Of a stretch of DNA of 20,085 nt, positions 17,024 through 20,085 are shown in pieces. This DNA is from JBBDSJ01 sp040905025 (GTDB lineage Bacteria; Pseudomonadota; Gammaproteobacteria; Methylohalomonadales; Methylohalomonadaceae): NCBI GenBank assembly GCA_040905025.1, contig JBBDSJ010000116.1, positions 1-20,085 of the forward strand, given 5' to 3'. The translations under genes and the position numbers were made by a program. A model generated the notes under the pieces. The model made no database searches. It had not been told where the DNA came from and saw only the letters and a list, made by a program, of their open reading frames with translations. Each line of letters begins with the position of its first letter. Within the stretch, counting starts at the first letter, position 1.

Positions 17024-17059
17024 AATACAGGCACGTGCTGAAATACAGGCACGTGCTGA
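17024..17059. repeat. Exact 18-bp tandem duplication
   Basis: AATACAGGCACGTGCTGA occurs twice in a row (17024-17041 and 17042-17059). Each copy contains the palindrome GCACGTGC. It lies in the 409-base divergent gap between pepA and lptF, about 110-145 bases upstream of pepA. The spacing of nearly two helical turns would place two protein sites on one face of the DNA. It may be an operator or simply a replication-slip duplication. Confidence 0.85.
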
Positions 17060-17123
17060 CAGGTCCGCTGGCTCATTCGCGAGAATCGGTTAAGCTAGGC
17101 AGGGTCTGATTGATCACTGCAAG

Positions 17124-17144
17124 GCAGGTTCAAAGCAAACCTGC
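17124..17144. repeat. Short inverted repeat in the pepA-lptF gap
   Basis: GCAGGTT (17124-17130) and AACCTGC (17138-17144) form a 7-bp stem with a seven-base loop, followed by GCAAAAGGTTGCAGC. No T-run follows. The rest of the gap (16916-17324) holds no gene. The last 100 bases before lptF are A/T-rich and probably contain its promoter, but I cannot pick convincing -35/-10 boxes. Confidence 0.5.
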
Positions 17145-17324
17145 AAAAGGTTGCAGCAATAGTGTCGGGATCCGCCACCGCTGTTCCGGACGAATTCTTG
17201 TCATTTTCGGGCGTTTTCGCCGCAAAACCCGGATGAGCATGTTTTTTTACAGTTTATTCCTTTACTCTTGGTTACGCAAAGCTGAACAAAAATTAAATAT
17301 ATTCATGAAGTTGCCGCCAATAAA

Positions 17325-18467
17325 GTGATTATTCAGCGTTACATACACCAGGAAATCCTGCGCTATCTGCTCTGGTTGACCGGTCTGCTGTTTCTGATCA
17401 TGGTCAGTCACAGATTTGTCCGTTATCTGGCCGATGCCGCTGCCGGTAAGATTGCTGCCGATATGGTGTTCCAGCTGCTTGGCTATCAACTTGTTGCGAC
17501 CTTGCCGATCATGTTGCCGGTAGCGCTGTATCTGTCGGTATTGCTCGCATTTTCCAGATTATTGCGTGATTCCGAATTGACCATTATGTCGGCAGCCGGC
17601 ATGGGGCAGCGTTTCCAGATCCGTGTCGCGCTGGTATTCTCGCTGTGGTTCGCAATACCGCTGACGGCGGTGGTGTTCGTGATCTCGCCGTGGGCCGAGG
17701 CCACGATCCAGTCGTTGCAACTTGAGGCCCGGCAAAACGCTGACATCACCGGGATTGTCGCGGGCCAGTTTCGTGAGTTTGGTGGTGGCGACCGGGTCGT
17801 TTACGTGGAAGGCATGTCCGCTGATGGCAGGGCCATGGAGGATGTGTTTTTACAAGTGCGTCAGCGCGAGCAACTGGGGGTATTGAATTCCGAACGGGCG
17901 CATTTTGATTTTGATCCGCAAACCGACAGCCGCTATATCGTGTTTCAGGATGGCCGCCGTTATGTCGGTGTGCCCGGTAACCTTGATTATGAAATTACCC
18001 GTTACACGGATTACTGGGTGTTAATACAACGCGACTCGCCCCGGCCGGGCAGCCTGAAACTGGAATCCATGCCGACGCTGGATTTGCTGAAATCCGACAA
18101 ACCGGCGCACAGGGCCGAGTTGCAATGGCGTTTGTCGATACTGCTTGCAGCATTCATTCTGGTGACACTGGCGGTACTACTGAATCGCCTGTTCATTCAA
18201 CAAAAACAGTACCTGAGCGTTGTCATCGCCATGCTGGCATATTTTGTTTACAACAATCTGCTGGGTATATCACGCACGATGATGGCGCGTGATGTAATCC
18301 CGGGCTGGACAGGATTGTGGTGGGTGCATTTGTTGATGTTGCTGGTCATCGTGGCGCTGATTTATCTACCGTTTTTTCGTAACTGGCGGCGCAAGCGGCA
18401 GCCACCGGTATTAATGCCGGATCAGCAGGTGAATGACAGTCGGCCGAATCAGGGTGGTGAGTTGTGA
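17325..18467 (+). CDS. lptF: LptF, LPS export permease subunit
   Basis: The 380-residue inner-membrane protein has three N-terminal membrane segments (about 12-28, 53-77, 101-121), a periplasmic beta-jellyroll region (about 125-260) and three C-terminal segments (about 267-285, 295-312, 331-350). The YjgP/YjgQ-family motif LLRDSELTIMSAAGM (79-93) marks the coupling region that contacts the LptB ATPase. LptF, LptG and LptB2 extract LPS from the inner membrane and pass it to LptC-LptA. The start is GTG at 17325 with a poor SD; MIIQRYIHQE aligns with the E. coli LptF start MIIIRYLVRE, so it is favoured. The stop overlaps the lptG start (GTGA). A short charged tail (about 355-380) is longer than usual. 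Confidence 0.95.
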   Translation: MIIQRYIHQEILRYLLWLTGLLFLIMVSHRFVRYLADAAAGKIAADMVFQLLGYQLVATLPIMLPVALYLSVLLAFSRLLRDSELTIMSAAGMGQRFQIRVALVFSLWFAIPLTAVVFVISPWAEATIQSLQLEARQNADITGIVAGQFREFGGGDRVVYVEGMSADGRAMEDVFLQVRQREQLGVLNSERAHFDFDPQTDSRYIVFQDGRRYVGVPGNLDYEITRYTDYWVLIQRDSPRPGSLKLESMPTLDLLKSDKPAHRAELQWRLSILLAAFILVTLAVLLNRLFIQQKQYLSVVIAMLAYFVYNNLLGISRTMMARDVIPGWTGLWWVHLLMLLVIVALIYLPFFRNWRRKRQPPVLMPDQQVNDSRPNQGGEL

Positions 18468-19546
18468 ACGAATTATTTGCCATCAGTATTCTGGATCGTT
18501 ACATCGCCGGGATACTGATCCGCACAACGTTACTGGTGTTGTTGATCCTCGGCGGGTTGTTTGCGTTTTTCTCGCTTATTGATCAACTTGGCAGCATCGG
18601 CAGTGGCAACTTTGGTGTCTACAATGCGTTCGAGTATATGCTGCTGACATTACCGCGCACACTCAGTGAACTGTTTCCCATTGCCGGTATGGTCGGTGCG
18701 ATGACAACCATGGGGTTGTTGTCACGTAACAGTGAATTGACCGTTATCCGTGCTGCCGGTGTGACCCAGTTGCGTGTGCTCGCTGCCATATTGAAGGGTG
18801 GTGTGGTGTTGGCGATTATCGCCATGTTCATTGCCGAATTTCTGGCACCGACCGCCGAACAGGCGGCACAGACCCGGCGCTCGCTTGCCTTGTCGGACGA
18901 GATCAGCCTGCAATCACAATACGGTTTCTGGGTGCGTGATGGTGGCAGCTATGTCAATGTGCGGCAGGTGTTGCCCAACAATGAATTTCGCAATGTCTAT
19001 ATTTACGAATTTGATCGTGATCAGCAATTGCGCACGAGTACGTACGCGAATTATGCGCGTTACCGCGATAATCGCTGGCAATTGCAGGACATCGAACAAA
19101 CCGTGTTTGAGGCAGACACGGTACGCAAAATAGATATGGACTCGGCGTATTGGCAGACGCCATTGAAGCCCGATGTGATTAATCTGGTCGTTGTTGAGCC
19201 GAATTATCTCGGCTGGCTCGAGCTGTTTCGTTATATTCGTTATCTGCAGGCCAACAATCAGAACACGTTGCTGTATCGGCAGGCACTCTGGGGCAAGATT
19301 ATGTATCCATTTTCAATCCTGATCCTGCTTGCGCTGGCAGTGCCACTGGTACGGGTATCTGCACGCCCGACAGCTATCGGCCAGACAGTTTTTATGGGGA
19401 CATTACTGGGGCTGATTTTTCATATCATCAACCAGACAACGGCACATCTTGGTGTTGTATTCAGCATTTCACCGTTTGTGAGCATGGCATTGCCAAGCCT
19501 GCTGTTTTTTGTGCTGACGCTGTGGTTAATCCGCAAGCGTGCCTGA
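18464..19546 (+). CDS. lptG: LptG, LPS export permease subunit
   Basis: The 360-residue partner of LptF has the same topology: segments at about 18-38, 62-84 and 104-126, a periplasmic jellyroll (about 130-265), then three C-terminal segments (about 278-296, 304-324, 333-352). ILDRYIAGILIR at the N-terminus and LLSRNSELTVIRAAGVT (85-101), the coupling-helix region, are typical. Length equals E. coli LptG. It starts with GTG inside the lptF stop codon (GTGA overlap), so translation is coupled to keep the subunits equimolar. The 31-base gap to the convergent regulator gene lacks an obvious terminator. Confidence 0.96.
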   Translation: MNELFAISILDRYIAGILIRTTLLVLLILGGLFAFFSLIDQLGSIGSGNFGVYNAFEYMLLTLPRTLSELFPIAGMVGAMTTMGLLSRNSELTVIRAAGVTQLRVLAAILKGGVVLAIIAMFIAEFLAPTAEQAAQTRRSLALSDEISLQSQYGFWVRDGGSYVNVRQVLPNNEFRNVYIYEFDRDQQLRTSTYANYARYRDNRWQLQDIEQTVFEADTVRKIDMDSAYWQTPLKPDVINLVVVEPNYLGWLELFRYIRYLQANNQNTLLYRQALWGKIMYPFSILILLALAVPLVRVSARPTAIGQTVFMGTLLGLIFHIINQTTAHLGVVFSISPFVSMALPSLLFFVLTLWLIRKRA

Positions 19547-19577
19547 GTCACGTTAAGCAACTGAAACCACTGTTGTG

Positions 19578-20085
19578 TCAGGATTTGTTGCGTACCCGTA
19601 TGAGTAAGCCGGCCGGCCCGGTCACCAGCAAATGAATCAGTTCACTCTGGCTGCTGGTTGTGGTTTTGCTGAAAATGCGTTTCAGGTGTGTACGTGCGGT
19701 GGACATGCCGATGTGACTGATTTCAGCTGCCTGGGCAAGCCGCGGTTCCTGAGCCAGTGTCGCGGCCAGTCGTGCTTCGGCTTGTGTGAGCTGATACAGG
19801 CGCTGCAGTGTCTCAATCATATGCCCGGATTTGTTGGCCGGATCAAGCAGGAACAATGCGGCGATGGCATCGCTGTCAGTCTTGTTCCGGTTGAGTGGCG
19901 TGACCAGAATCTGCAGCGGTTTGGATGGTTCGGCACTATCCAGTAACAGCTGACCGTCGTCGCCAGCCTGCACCAGTTCACGTAATTTCCGGGTATCATC
20001 CTGCTTGCTGCAACCCAGTTGTCCATTGAGTAACAGCAAGTCGTCATAATGCTCCAGAATGTCACGCGCCATCTGATTAATGAAA
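19578..20085 (-). CDS. LuxR-type transcriptional regulator (N-terminus outside window)
   Basis: The frame stays open to the right edge, with codons upstream of the ATG at 20072 (FINQ then MARD), so the gene very likely begins outside the window; at least 168 residues are visible. The C-terminal part has a LuxR/GerE helix-turn-helix: YQLTQAEARLAATLAQ, AAEISHIGMSTARTHLKRIFSKTTTSSQSELIHLL. The region before it (LLLLNGQLGCSK, PLQILVTPLNRN, AIAALFLLDPANK) looks like the end of a PAS-like sensory domain. No response-regulator receiver domain is visible in this part. Target genes are unknown. It converges on lptG with only 31 bases between them. Confidence 0.85.
   Translation of the reverse strand, partial: FINQMARDILEHYDDLLLLNGQLGCSKQDDTRKLRELVQAGDDGQLLLDSAEPSKPLQILVTPLNRNKTDSDAIAALFLLDPANKSGHMIETLQRLYQLTQAEARLAATLAQEPRLAQAAEISHIGMSTARTHLKRIFSKTTTSSQSELIHLLVTGPAGLLIRVRNKS

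Overview
The window looks chromosomal and gammaproteobacterial. It is moderately GC-rich by eye and carries a divergent lptF-lptG / pepA-holC-(small ORF)-valS block with an IscR-type regulator. Conserved catalytic residues make most gene calls secure. The species cannot be named; the sufU-sufT type of SUF operon recalls Xanthomonadales-like lineages, which is inference.

Layout. Positions 154-7012 (minus strand) hold an eight-gene Fe-S assembly operon in transcription order iscR, sufA-type carrier, sufB, sufC, sufD, sufS, sufU, sufT. A near-consensus type 1 IscR box precedes iscR, so the cluster probably feeds back on its own regulator. SufS takes sulfur from cysteine, SufU accepts it, SufBCD is the ATP-driven scaffold, and the A-type carrier and SufT serve transfer and maturation. 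Positions 7221-9687 hold a DUF1326 protein (+), an HbpS/GlcG-like protein (-) and a DUF2182 membrane protein (+). About 500 bases without a gene separate the last two and contain a dense run of adjacent hairpins, the most unusual non-coding feature here. Positions 10054-11218 hold a small periplasmic OB-fold (YgiW/BOF) protein convergent with a serine acetyltransferase (cysE). Positions 11219-11540 are a repeat-rich gap. Positions 11541-16915 (minus) are valS, a small acidic protein of unknown function, holC and pepA. Positions 17325-19546 (plus) are lptF and lptG, the membrane subunits of the LPS exporter. A LuxR-type regulator running off the right edge converges on lptG.

The proteins are mostly housekeeping. 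The parts worth a second look lie between genes: the hairpin array before the DUF2182 gene (possible CsrA/RsmA targets or a small RNA), the type 1 IscR box in front of a SUF rather than ISC operon, a large imperfect stem between sufB and sufC, an 18-bp tandem duplication upstream of pepA, and scattered palindromic repeats. I found no CRISPR array, tRNA, rRNA, intact transposase, phage gene or obvious defence system.
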